NCBI GenBank assembly: GCA_002633005.1
Contig: NMRA01000017.1
Coordinates: 1,550,680-1,614,679, forward strand
Length of the DNA stretch: 64,000 bases
DNA from: Phoronis australis
Taxonomy: Eukaryota > Phoronida > Phoronidae
Direction: 5' to 3'
Shown here: piece by piece, positions 34,581 to 46,497 of the stretch
Position numbering within the stretch: the first letter of the stretch is position 1
How the letters are laid out: each line of letters begins with the position of its first letter
Program-made: the position numbers and the translations under genes
The notes under the pieces: generated by a model
What the model was told of the DNA's origin: nothing
Database searches by the model: none
What the model saw: the letters and a program-made list of their open reading frames with translations, nothing else

Positions 34581-35535
34581 GGCCCTGTCACACCTTGACG
34601 ATTTAGCCAGCGTATGCCGACATATCAGAATTTCCCTAAAACCCTGGCATACGCTGAATTATCGAACTTTTTTTCAATTTTGGGCGTATACATAGCGTAT
34701 TCATAACGAGTTGGACGTATACATAACGTATCAGTAAATTATATAGAACGTTTCGATAACTTATAGATAACTTATTCCAACGAATGCCTAGCGTGTTGCC
34801 GGCGTACACAACTTATGCCCAACGATAGTCTTATGCATAGCGTGCAGCAGCGTATTGCCGACGATCACGTGTCGTAGTCTATAAAAAGGCTAAGGAGAAC
34901 AGCTAGTAGGTATTCTCGTCTCAGCCTTGCCGGATCCTCCATCTCTCGGATGATATGAACATCTGCTCACCATGAAATCTAGAGGAGTACTGACGGGTTC
35001 CTCCTGTGAACCCCATTTTTATATCCCAATTCCCCTAAACGCTACCAATACGCCATTATACGGCAGCTGTACGTTAGAAACACGTTCAGTAAGTTCTGTG
35101 GTCGTCCGGAACATGTTAAATACGTCTACATACGTCAATATGCGTAGGAGATAAGTTCGATATAAGTTATACATACGTTCAAAGCACGTTACTCATAAGT
35201 TTTGGGTACGCTAGACATTATCTCGACGTATTTGGACTTATGAGTAACCTACACTTAACGTGTTTGAACGTGTGTCAACGATCGCATAACTTACCTATTA
35301 CTTATGGCCTGCGTACACGGGACGTATAGCCATACGCTGACATATGTTGAGAAATTTTGAGCATGCACAAAATTTTTCGACGACCTCGACGTACTTCGAC
35401 GTATACCAACGTGCTTCAGCGTGCTGTTAACGTATACAAAACTTACCCATAACTTATTCGACGTACGCCAGCGTATTTGCCAAATTTTTCATACGTCGGC
35501 ATACGCTGGCTAAATCATCAAGGTGTGACAGGGCC
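34581..35535. mobile_element. TIR/foldback element, 955 bp, with internal ACGTAT motifs
   Basis: Left end GGCCCTGTCACACCTTGACG and reversed right end GGCCCTGTCACACCTTGATG continue matching for about 45 bp (through 'TTTAGCCAGCGTATGCCGAC'). TAAT occurs at 34577-34580 and 35537-35540. The interior holds dozens of short 'ACGTAT/ATACGT/ACTTAT' motifs in both directions, and in the centre a TATA-box-like 'TCTATAAAAAGGC' (34878-34890). No transposase is present. Confidence 0.82.
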
Positions 35536-36639
35536 TTAATGTTATGAAAATTTGCAAGAATGAAGTAAGCTCATTAACTTGCAAAATGATTGTTTTGTTT
35601 GAAATTAAAGAAACTATTCATTAACCATTTATTACAAGTAAGCTAAAAACAGATAAACCATAGTGCTATGAAGAGTCATTCAGTCAGTTAATTTTGAATC
35701 ATAGAATACCATTTAACTTTTACTTTCTTAGCAACCATTAAAAGTTCATTTATCAGTAACAACTAAATTAGCAACACTTTGTCTATAAGAAGCGGATGAA
35801 TATACTTAATTTGGCGTAAGAACAGCCTATTGTTTAGAACCATGATTCCCATATTCAACTCAAAAGGAGACTGTGAGTACAGATACCAAAGTTGCAACTA
35901 CAGTGATTTGTCAATTTGAATAATGTACCTTAATGATCATGTGGAGCGTAATGGAGCATAGAAATATCCTCCGTGTCAAATACAAGCTCGAATCCCAACA
36001 GAAGTGAAATTAGTCTCAGTGAATTAATTGAAATCATTTTTTGAAATTTGCATCAACAGATTTTGCATTTGCTCTTTTAAATATTGAATACTCAATAATT
36101 GTGTCAATGTTACCACAAATTTAAGGTTATAGTAAGAATCAAGCCAATCAACGCAGGCCACAGCTGAAATGAGAACAACAGCAACGCAAACCCTTGATAC
36201 GCACACACCATGTGCAACGCTAGCAACAATGATGAAAGGGACAATTAGTTCACACATGCCCAATAAAGGGAGCAACACTAACCAAAAGAAAATACCCACC
36301 AGACTGCTGATCATAAAACAGATTTTCTAAACATTGTTGTATCACGCCCCGTACAAAAAAGAACTAATAACGCTTTATCAGGTTCTTTGACAGGGTTTCG
36401 TATGTAGAGAGACAAACAAAAACAACTGAATTGTCATCAGAGGCACAGCATTTGCATGAATACATTCAAGTAAATTCAGTAAAAATAGTTCAAACGCAAG
36501 GCCATACACCACAATTAGATAGACGAAACAGTTTTGTGTCATTAGATGTGTGGGAGAAGTTTGTATTATCTAACTAAATTTGCCCCTAGTGTCAGACTTT
36601 GAAGCTATAGACCTCTCCTGTGTCCTTAGGTTACGCATC

Positions 36640-37110
36640 CACGCTTTGGAATGAGTATTGCGACTGAATGACTGGTCACTCGGGATACAGCCGTGAGGTG
36701 TGGTTATCACTTTGACAGTGACATGGCAAACAAATGTTTACACATTCCAGCTCTCTTATTGTCTGCTTTCATCTGATAAGCTCAGGTAATCCAGCAATTA
36801 CTGGGTATGTTGTTAACAGTTTGCCTGATGGTAAAGTAACAGGAAGTTGCAGAAGACTTTCAATAAATGTCGTGAAGCAGATGTTTTGCATGAAATACTT
36901 TCACCAAACAACCTCGAATGGAGAAAAACGGTTGACTTTCAGAGAAATTCCTTTGAGTGACTGTATGCTCTGACCAACCTAGCCACAGCAGGTATTACCT
37001 AAGTACACAAAAGGCTTGCTTGACAAGTTTAACGGAGCGTGCTTCCAGATTTAATCGCGATAGAGGAAATTCCTCGACTTTAACACCCCAGGAGAACGGT
37101 ACATAAGGGG
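36640..37110 (-). repeat. Dispersed repeat family T, copy 2
   Basis: Matches 25990-26510, including 'AAATGTTTACAC', 'TTTCATCTGATAAGCTCA' and the coding strand 'VPFSWGVKVEEFPLSR' with 'VKLVKQAFCV' on minus (about 37010-37110). Confidence 0.6.
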
Positions 37111-37262
37111 TAACACCATCCCTCACTGGGAGTACATTTTTACAGCTTAAACAGCAGGGAATTCTCTAGGCATGTGCATATATGCGGACATCATAGATAA
37201 AATTAAAAGTTGCTCAACCACTCGGCAAATTCTGCAAAAATTTCTCCCACATAATTTAAACT

Positions 37263-39895
37263 AGATACAAGAGCAACGCAGAGCATTGAAATGCTTCCAC
37301 GAATGCACCGCAAACTATGTGCTTCTAAAGAGTTGTCCATTTTTATCATAAAAATGGCCATTAGATGGTGCAACATGTCCAATCCATCTAAAAATGGAAC
37401 ATGCCATCGCCTCTTTAAAAGAAAGCTATTCACCAATAAAAATCTGACAAGGAACTTCAAAGAAACAAAGGAAAGTGGAAAAAATGAAATTGCCACTACG
37501 GGGCACTGCGTTCGATGGATCCGCCTGAAAGTCGTCTGTTGTTAGCTTCATATCAATACACTTACTAAATTAAATAAAGATCCTGCAGAAGGTTTAGGAA
37601 AAACAGCTACGGCTGGAAAACAAAATCACCACTAGGAGGTGTCACAGTTACCAAGTTGTCAGCGTAAACGTCCTCTTCACACTGAGTACACACCAATTTT
37701 CAAAATCATCCCTAGAATGGTTTGGTTAATAGAGGGAGGACACCAAAAAACAGACTCAAAAACAGTGAAAATGACAACCTCAATTCCATCCAAAAACAGG
37801 AGGATAGCGTCATCTCACCAATAGATGCCTATATTCAAAATTTTATGAAAATCTGTTGAAGATCTTTGAAGATACAGGAGGTAAACGTAAAAAACTAAAA
37901 TTGCCACTAGAAGGCACACCAGTAGTCAGGTCCGTCTGAAAGCCGTCGATGTCTGTTGTCAACATAATATAAATACACTTGCTAAATTAAGTAAAGATCC
38001 TGCAAACGGTTTAGGAATTACAGCCACGAGTGCAAAAAAATCCTCAGCTGTCCACTTCAAAGTAAAAACATACATGCCAATTTTCACGTGACAATTATCC
38101 TGAAAGCGGTTTGGTTGATAGACGAGTAGACGTCAAAAACAGACTCGAAAAACAGTAAAAATGGCCAGTAGGTGGCGCAAACTAGGAAAAATCCATCTGA
38201 AAACGGAGAGATAGCGTCACCTCACTAACAGATGCAAGTATGCCAAATTTTATGAAAATACGTTGAGGACCTTTGAAGATAAAGAGGTAAATGTAAAAAA
38301 TAAAATTGCCACTTAGTGGCACACCAGTAGTCAGATCTGTCTGAAAGTCTTTGTTTGTTGTTACCATCATATGAATACACTTACTAAATTTAGTAAAGAT
38401 CCTGTGAACGGTTTAGGAGATACGGGCATAGGCGCAAAAAAACAAAACTGTCACTAGGAGTCACAAAGTAGTCGAAGTCATCGAAAAATCATCATCATCT
38501 GTCCACTTCATAGTAAGAACGTACATGCTAATTTTCACACTCATTCTGTGAGTGGTTTGTTGATAGAAGGGTGGACGCAAAAAACAGCAAAAATGGTGGA
38601 GCAAATGTCAAATCCATCCAAAAACAGGACAATAGCGTCATCTCACTAATAGATGCCTACATACTGAATTTTATGAAAATCCGTTGAGGACTTATTAAGA
38701 CACAGATCGCGGTAAATGTAAAAAACTAAAATTTTCACTAGGGGACACACCGGTAGACGGATCCGTCCAAAAGTTCACTCATGCCGTCGTATCCACAGAA
38801 GGAACACATGTGCAAAATTTCATGAACATTACGTCAAGGGGTTTTGGACCGATGGAGATGACGGCATAATGCCTGCCCAATATATAAATATGTGGATGCA
38901 TAAAAATCCTGCAAACGGTTTAGGAGATACAGCCATGGGCGCAAAAAATACCACTAGGAGGCGCCACAGTAGTTGAAGTCGTCAGAAAATCATCATCAGC
39001 CATCTTCTTCATATTAAAAACATTCATGCCAATTTTCACAATCATCCTTAAAGCGGTTTGGTTGACAGAGGAGTGGATACCAAAAACAGACTCAAAAAGA
39101 GTAAAAATGGCCACTAGATGGTGGAAAATACCTCAAATCCATCCGAAAATTGGAGAACAGCATCATCTCACCCATAGGTGACTATATTCTAAATTTTATG
39201 AAAATATGTTGAGGACCTTTGAAGGTACTAACTTAGGTAAACGTAAAAAACTAAAATTGCCACTAGGGAGCGCACCTGTAGTTCAGTCGTGCGAAAGTCG
39301 TCAATGTCCGTTGTCAACATCATATAGATACACTTGCTAAGTTTAGTAAAGATCATGCAAATGGTTTAGGAGATACAGCCATGGACGCAAAAAAAACTGC
39401 CACTAGGAAGTGCCACAGCAGTCGGAGTTGTAGGAAAATCATCGTCAGCCATCCTCTTTATAGTAAGAACATACATGCCAATTTTCAAAATCACCCTTAC
39501 AGCAGTTTGGTTGATAGAGGGATGGACACCAAAAACAGACTCGCAAACAGTAACATGGCCACTAGGTAGCGCAAACAATGTTGAATCCATCGGAAAACAA
39601 GAGGATATTAATTTATCTCACTAATAGATGCCTATATTTCAAAGTTTGGTAAAAAACCTTGAGGACTTTCTAAGATACGGAGGTAAGCGTAAAAAACTAA
39701 AATTGCCACTAGGGGGCACACCTGTAGTCCGAAAGCTCCGAAATTCGTCGTCATCGGTTGTCAGCTTCATAGAAACACAACTGCCAATCAAGATCCTGTG
39801 AGGGGTTTAGGTAAATACAGCTGAGGACGCTGAACGCCCGGACAGACAGAAATGACGGCAATATACGACCACATATAAATATGTGTGCGCATAAA
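37263..39895 (+). repeat. HOR-family element, longest copy (2.6 kb)
   Basis: Head ('GAGCAACGCAGAGCATTGAA' at 37270) and tail ('CCACATATAAATATGTGTGC' then GCATAAAAA at about 39885) bound about six higher-order units of roughly 390-520 bp. Each unit is three ~150-bp sub-repeats in fixed order, recognised by 'aaaatGGCCACTAGGTGGCG', 'aaaattGCCACTAGGGGGCA' and 'aactGCCACTAGGAGGCGCC'. A second, internal tail lies at about 38870-38905. There is no long open frame. Confidence 0.85.
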
Positions 39896-40270
39896 AAGAA
39901 TCTAATAATTCAAATTTCAGAAAAACCTAAGTTAAATTTGTGAGATAGCAACTATTCTTTGATGTTGCTCATTTTATTTCCTACAAAATTAGGATTTGCC
40001 TAATTTTTGGGTCAAATTTCTCATTTGTTTACATGGGTCCAAGCAGAGCAAGTTCTACCACAGCCACCTAGTGGAAGAAGCAGTTTTGAGCTACAATGAG
40101 GAAATAGCAATTCTTAACTCAACCATTGTTGTCACTTACACACTAATTGTCGTTTTCAGAGATGAACGTTAATATTCCAAATAATCCCATTTTGCTGGTT
40201 GTCTTAAAAATGTCTCTTACTGGGTGAAAACTCAACACTTAAACATGAGGACAGTCCGGTTTTCACTTAC

Positions 40271-40542
40271 CATCCTTTGGAAAAGATAAGAACTGTAAAA
40301 CCATCTGCTCAAATGATCCTTTTGGCTCCAAGTTCTTTTGCTTCAACATACTTCGTAGTTTACTGGGGCTGTAGGTCACTGGGTGCTTTATGGGCCTGTC
40401 TCGCAAGTGGACAGAAAACTTTTCAACAATGTCAGCAAGTTTTTCTTTTGTCTCCTCCTGCCCAGCTTTTTCGAAAATGAGATGCAGTTGGCGAATAGAG
40501 AACTTGTTGACATCTAACAAGTCCAAAATGTTGGGGGCTTTC
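40271..40542 (-). CDS. Exon of the giant gene, helical segment
   Basis: Acceptor TAAAATTTCAG at 40543, donor GTAAGTG at 40270. Phases 2 in and 1 out. It encodes 'KAPNILDLLDVNKFSIRQLH', 'EKLADIVEKFSVHLRDRP' and 'SKLRSMLKQKNL'. It is mostly helical, with no named domain. Confidence 0.92.
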
Positions 40543-41732
40543 CTGAAATTTTATCAGTTGTATGTTAGAAACAAGGTCTTGGCTTCAACATTTTAACGGC
40601 CCAGCGTACATCTGGTTTCGTATCATTATATTGCTGTGATGGACTGTTGGGAGTTGGCAGGCAAGCAAATTTGGATGGTCAGAAACCACAATATCTTCTG
40701 CTCGATTACTCTTTATTGCACTGGAATCTGTTAAGATAAGAGTTGCCTGAAGAATTAAAAGATGCCTGATTTCATTTTTGCCCTTTTTAGAGACACCTCT
40801 TAACTTGATCATAAAAAATTGAATATAGAGCATTTTTCACACAAAAAAGTTTTGTGGCAGGCAGCTGTAATTCTGATCAGCTAATTTAATTTTCTATCCA
40901 ATATAGTCCCACTAACTGATCAGATATTATTACCGTTACCCACACCTGGAGACCAGACAAAGGCCTAGTCAGATCAGTGACAATCCGGACTAAAGTGTAT
41001 ACTAGCTCTGAAGCCCTTTCACTTCACAATCAAAATGCTATGTCATTTCTGGTAATAAAATGATGTTTAGAAAACATAAACCTTGCTACATTAGTTAAAT
41101 GTGAAGTCCCATTTGAACTACAAAAGTTGACATGGAATGAGATGATTGGGTGCACGTGCGCTTGTGTATACATGCGTGCAGGTGTGTATGTGACACGGAG
41201 CAAACATTTGTCACACTTTAGTGAGGTAGACCAAGTTGCACCCGACCATCTTGCCCTGTGTCAACTATACGTCTAAACACAAAACTGGGGCAAGGCAGAA
41301 GGGATCTATCTCCACTACACTTGCGCAACAACGAGGTGACCAATTTCTACAATTTGCCAGACAGCTGATCAGTGCGTTGTCTTTTAACTTTAATCCTGAG
41401 CACCAGTTATTTTGCCAGGAAATTGTCAGAATATTACACAAAGTTAACAATCAAGGCTAAGTTAAATTAATATGCTTGCTAATTTACAATAGACCTATTG
41501 ATGAAAGCGTTAATAAGCTGATCAAAAAATTCATTGAAGCACAACTCAATGGCACAAATTACATACATTCAAGGGGAATTAGAATCACTGCATAATAACA
41601 GCAATATTACTAGAAAGATTATTGTCATGGTGTGACAGTAATGGACTCTGCGCATGCATATTACTGGAATTCTTATGGGAAGTTATTGACAACAACCCAT
41701 TTACCAATATGAAAAAGAATCCTATAAAACTA

Positions 41733-42285
41733 TAGGAGAAAATACATGTTAAGCTAATGACCTTTGCACTGATTGACACTTGCCAGTGCATTACCAGCCC
41801 TGATTAGGGAAGGAATGTAAATTCGATGAAAAGTGTGGTTAGTGCTAAAAATCAGTGATGTCTTACTTTCAACAATTAGGATACAAGATGAACTGGTAAA
41901 AATTTCAGAAAAAAATGCACCTAATGACCCCATTTTCGCACCAAATGACTTTATAATTCAAACTCAATCGCATTTACTAAACAGATTACGTAAATTTGAA
42001 GTGTCTAGCTGAAAATGTTAGTTTACACTCAATGAACTTTAACCCATTTTTTCTGATTGGATGGCCCTATTGCTTAGTAAAGTAGGGTATTTGATTGGCA
42101 ATTAGGTTTAGAAAAATGTGCTGGAATTGAAGAGAATTCCTTGAAAATGTAGGAGAAATAACCTTTTCAAAAGTAGATGACCTTTGCACTAACTGACCCT
42201 ATCCATTGCATTACAAGCCCTTTTTGTAGAACTATTGCAAAGTCTGTGAAAAGTATATTTAATGCTGAGAATTACAGTTGTTTAA
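41733..42285. repeat. Diverged direct repeat, offset about 419 bp
   Basis: 41733-41865 and 42152-42285 share 'TGACCTTTGCACT', 'GCATTAC-AGCCCT' and 'GTGAAAAGT.T..TTA.TGCT'. It lies in an intron and is of unknown origin. Confidence 0.55.
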
Positions 42286-42338
42286 ATGTTGACATATCTA
42301 TTACATCAAACATAATTGCACAATGGCAAGAACATTAA

Positions 42339-42942
42339 AGGAGAATGCCACCCGATTTAATTAGTCTTTATTACCATCTTAATCAGTCTATATCCACATC
42401 GCCTCTTATACGGTTGGCCTCACCTTGCCGAGAGGTGTCGCATTAACCTGTGAGGAAGGTGAGAAAAGACACAGCGACGTCAGTGGTTTGTCTGCAGAGT
42501 GAATGCCGCTATATTGCCGTGCATCGTTCCCATTTGTCTGAACTATGAAGCTGCGAAGAAAGTGGGTATATCGTTTTTTCGACTTCATCGAGCGCCCGAA
42601 ATGCTTAGCTAGTGTCTCGCAGTAGTGAAGAATGAAAATTACGCTGTTAATAGCAAGTATGAGGCCGTGAAACATCTCCGTGTCTGTGGCCCGGCATTTC
42701 GTCGACAGTGATTTCTCTGACAAATTCCGGCTTACCAAAGAACTACCCATACGTTCCGTTGCCTGTGCATGCTCACGGTGCCTGTCTAGTATTTCTCGAT
42801 CAGTGTATTCCGGTTCGAACTGATAGCCTGTGAAACCTAACGATCCGACCTTTGAAGTCTTCGACAGATGAGCTCTTGACTAAGTTGGAATTACTCTAAC
42901 TAAATTGATACAAAATAGGTCGTTTTTGGGTGGCATTCTCCT
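42339..42942. mobile_element. MITE-like element with TTAA target repeat (604 bp)
   Basis: Perfect 15-bp inverted ends AGGAGAATGCCACCC / GGGTGGCATTCTCCT are flanked by TTAA at 42335-42338 and 42943-42946. TTAA targets are typical of the piggyBac and Kolobok superfamilies; which one is unknown. A 114-codon minus-strand frame (42406-42750) fills much of it; its protein ('MFHGLILAINSVIFILHYCE') is not recognised as a transposase. Confidence 0.88.
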
Positions 42943-43043
42943 TTAAATAAGTTTTTACTTGCATCACTTTTAAAACACATTTGGGCAATAACCACAATTC
43001 ACAATACAAGAAAACACTGAATATACAAGACTAGTTCACTCAC

Positions 43044-43633
43044 GTGTTTGAAGTGAATAGACTCTTTATATCCTTAAACATGTTCAACTTCGCCTGGAAG
43101 CTCTCTGCCAGCGTATGCGTCGCCCCTGCGTTCAGACCCGGGGGTCTGTAAGTCAGCGAAGGGTCAGGCTCCTCTAGTTCAAATTCAGGATTTTCCTGGG
43201 CCTCCTGGTACTTTCTCTCAACGTCTTCTATAATTTTCCTTGCCTCCTCACCCAACTTGTCCTTATCCGCTGTCTGACCAATGTAATACAATGTGTACTC
43301 TTTACATTCCTCTATCCACATAGGCACTGGCACAATCCGGTCCAAAAACTGTGTTGGGTTCACGTATTCATACTCATCGTCACTGGTGAGGGTTGTGTCT
43401 GGTGCCGGCGTTTTACGCATGACAAAGTGAATAAAATTAGGGTTGCACTGAGATTTCATGACATTGCCTATGGGTTTGCCTGCCTCAATCACGACACCGT
43501 CAGTCGTAATGTGCAATAACGGTTTGACATTACTGATAATTATCTCGTATTCACGAAAGCTGTCATCACCTGGAATAATGATGACTTCATTATCGCTGCG
43601 TTTCTTCACCAGGCCAACTACAGGATTAACGAG
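43044..43633 (-). CDS. Exon: LECT2/M23-like domain, C-terminal half, plus acidic tail
   Basis: Acceptor TTTGTTTTTTCAG at 43634, donor GTGAGT at 43043. Phases 0 in and 2 out; 590 nt. With the exon at 46829 it forms an M23-like fold: 'LVNPVVGLVKK' (strand after the metal-binding motif), 'YEIIISNVKPLL', 'VVIEAGKPIGNV' (compare AG..IG in M23), then 'CNPNFIHFVMRK' where M23 enzymes have HxHFE, and 'YVNPTQFLD' where they have 'DP..YL'. Only the second His of HxH remains. M23 peptidases cut peptidoglycan; the vertebrate relative LECT2 is a secreted signal protein, so a binding role is more likely here. A Glu-rich helical segment follows. Confidence 0.9.
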
Positions 43634-44344
43634 CTGAAAAAACAAACAATAATTGACAGTATCTCATTACAGCGTTCTCCCTTTCAGTGACTTTATCAGA
43701 AGGAGAGGGTTGTGAGTCTGTGATAACATCTAGCTCCTTCATTAACTGCCTAGCACAGTCTTTTATCTGGTATGACAACAGGCAGGCCAATTATCTACCA
43801 GGTTTATTACAGACGAGGGGTGAACACAGTCAAACCCAGAGCGAATTGGTATGTTCGGAAAGAATAGATTGTCGTAACTTTGGATGTAGTTGGGCGATTT
43901 TGGTGATTCAAAAACTAAACATGACCAGCATTTGACGAGGTATTCAGAAATACTATTGGTTTATGATCAAATATGTTATAACTTAACTTTTATTTTTAAC
44001 AGCACAGCCCAGTCAGGCTAGATATGTTTTTCACTGGAGATTAGAGCAAGAAACGAGACCTGGCCTTCCAACCACAAATGCCAGTGAATCAGTCGCGTAA
44101 GATATTGGCTACAGGGGTCATCTTTGCAACTTGTTGTTGGGCTATAGGATCAAACAAGTTGGGATCAACAGGAAAACGCCGTAATGTGATGATTCATATA
44201 TTTCAAAAAAAAAAATGATGATAGACATTATCATTCATCCAGGTGAAAGGTTTCCCAATAAAATAAGATTTCCTAATTCTCCATGATGACAGAATACAAA
44301 TGAGACAAATACAAGTATCTTGGTGTAGTATTCACACCAAAGTT

Positions 44345-44745
44345 ATTGTGGTCTATAGACTCAATTCACGCCGACAGGAGGTGCGTTCCAAAACGAGACT
44401 CACTACGATAGCAGTGTTAGCTTATCGGCTTAGTGGTGTAGGGCCGCGTTACTCAAACGGCTAGAAAAAATATGGAAACACAACTGTCTGCTTTACAATC
44501 CCTAAGGACGTTGAGATTCGAAAGCGTTGGGTCGTTGCCATATGCCGCGACGAAGGAAAATATGTCTGCATAAAATTTATAAATGTTTTCGAAAAGTTTA
44601 GATCAGTTGTCGCATCTCGGTTGTCAAGCATAGATAGCAACGGCCGGAGAATCTTTGGCCAGCCAGGCTCATGACTACAGGTTGAAACATGATGCATTTT
44701 TCTTTCCAAAAAGGACAGGAACCTCAATCCCTCGATTTTAGGGCC
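44345..44745 (+). repeat. Dispersed repeat family R, copy 2
   Basis: Matches 29604-29990; it runs directly into HIRAN-family copy B, whose left end is missing. Confidence 0.65.
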
Positions 44746-45713
44746 AAATATCGTCCATATTTACGCTCTGTGACGTATCTGTTATCTAAGAAAGACTTTC
44801 TACAAAACCGTGGTGCATTGCTATCAAACTTTGCTGCTAAATTACGATCATTTTACAGAAAATTGTGCTGAAATCTCAGGGCGAAAACTCGCCGACTGAC
44901 TGCCTCGCAATCGTCGACATGCCAACTTGAATGCTTGAATAAAAATACAGTTTCGGCCCAAGCAAATTACCTGAAATCCTCCTTAAGTTTTCCAAGTAGC
45001 GTCCCTAAGATTTTTAAGTTTCCGTGGAGTCGGGATCACGGCAGGTTTAAGTACAAATCTGTGCTACATTTTGCCATCTACATGTATGATCGGCAACATG
45101 AGAAAAATGTCTGGACGAACACACATGTTGTTGTCACGTGACTTTTGTTTTGAAGTTTGTCTGCTTTTGTGAGTAAGCGAGCGCCTGCATGTCACCTTCA
45201 TTTGCCAGAGCAGAGACCGTCTTTTGGCCAGAGCCACGCAATCTAACGAGCTAGATGTGCATTGTATCTAAAGAAATTTGCACCGGCAGTAGGCCTAAAC
45301 CAGAGTGTGTTTCATTCAGCACTTGCCCGTCTTATGTGCTAAAAACATTCGACATTTGTCTCGGTAAGGTCCATATTAGTCGCCGTGTGGGTGGATGCGT
45401 ACGTGACTATCTGACAGTTATTTTTCGGTGTAAGGGTGTGTAAGCATTCACTGTCAGTGGTCATTTTATCAGATATTTGGATTAAAAACACCAATTATGG
45501 TTAATCAAACAATTCATCTTAAAAATAACGCAAACATTTTTTATAGTTGTATTAGAAACTGTTGGAAATTTGTGCCAGTGTCGATGCTATGCTACCCGTT
45601 TCATGAATGGATAGTTCCCGACTAATGTCTTTGATGACAGGTTCATGTATGTAGCGTGCGCTTCCTGGCCACGTGCTTTTAACACTGGCCAGGCTTTTTA
45701 TTAGTCTTCGATT

Positions 45714-46025
45714 CGCGGTTTTCACGTGCACAAAGAAATTTGGATTCCTCTTGAAAGCGGGAAATATCTACAAAGCAATCCATCTGTAGACAAGTACACT
45801 ACTTCTGTTTTGAAAGGCCACATCATTGGTCCTGGCAAGATCAGCAGAACTTTTGTGTTTGTTTTGACTAGGCATGGTGGAAGTTTGAAGTGTATAGTCA
45901 CGGCTAAATACCGACATAGCGGCGAGTCTCGTGGACAACAAATTCTGCGCACAATGATTTTTTCAGGACTGTCGGATATTATTGATAAATTGAAGAGACG
46001 TTACTGTAGAATTTTAGGACTGTAG
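45714..46025 (+). pseudogene. HIRAN-like domain protein of the TIR element
   Basis: The frame reads 'RGFHVHKEIWIPLESG', 'VDKYTTSVLKGHIIGPGKIS', 'TFVFVLTRHGGSLKCIVTAK' and 'RTMIF'. This matches the order seen in HIRAN-like proteins of animal transposons ('GYHVYK.IW.P', 'VGH.PR.IS', 'F...GG.I.C.VTG'). HIRAN domains bind DNA ends in Rad5/HLTF-type helicases. Here the domain stands alone, about 100 residues, without helicase or transposase. Copies at 47930-48280 and 49985-50165 keep the same core. No ATG is present before the domain in this frame, and a first exon or a start loss is possible. Confidence 0.6.
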
Positions 46026-46036
46026 GTAAGGCATTT

Positions 46037-46497
46037 TCCCAACGTGACCCAACCAAAAGGTTCAAAAAGTCTTCTGAGTCTAGATAGATTAGGTATAAGA
46101 CACGTCATTCAAATTTTGACGGGCCACTGCAACCTAACCTAACACAGACGCATTACTGGGCATATGGGGAGCCCTGTGTGTCCCGAGTGTGGTACTGACG
46201 TAGAATCTCCTAAACACCTGGTAGAGTCTTGCCCAGCTTTTTATAGGCTAAGGAGCAACCTACTGGATGGCACTGTTACATGCCTACAACATATAGTGCA
46301 TGGCAACAAATGGAAACGTCAGTCCGTTTTCCTAAAGGAGACTGGCAGACTTGAAAACTTTCTTCACGAGGAGCCATAATTGGGCTTTCGTGATTTTGCT
46401 CCAGTGTTTTGTGCAATGGGCCCAATCATGAGGCCTGCACACGTCTGATGCACCGCAAATGACATCAGACCACCTGCACTGTTTTTTTTTTTTTTTT
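46037..46497 (+). mobile_element. 5'-truncated LINE (C-terminus and 3' UTR)
   Basis: It is flanked by the 9-bp target repeat AAGGCATTT at 46028-46036 and 46498-46506. The coding part ends at 46379: 'LDRLGIRHVIQILTGHCNL' then 'SPVCPECGTDVESPKHLVE', the usual C-terminal Cys-His motif of Jockey/CR1-like LINEs. The 3' UTR ends in a run of 16 T (46482-46497) instead of poly(A). The UTR end is shared with the SINE at 33.9 kb. Confidence 0.85.

Noticed and set aside
37340-39890. CRISPR-like array of regular repeats
   Set aside because: Units are ~150 bp, diverged and joined without unique spacers, in an animal genome; it is a satellite-like array.
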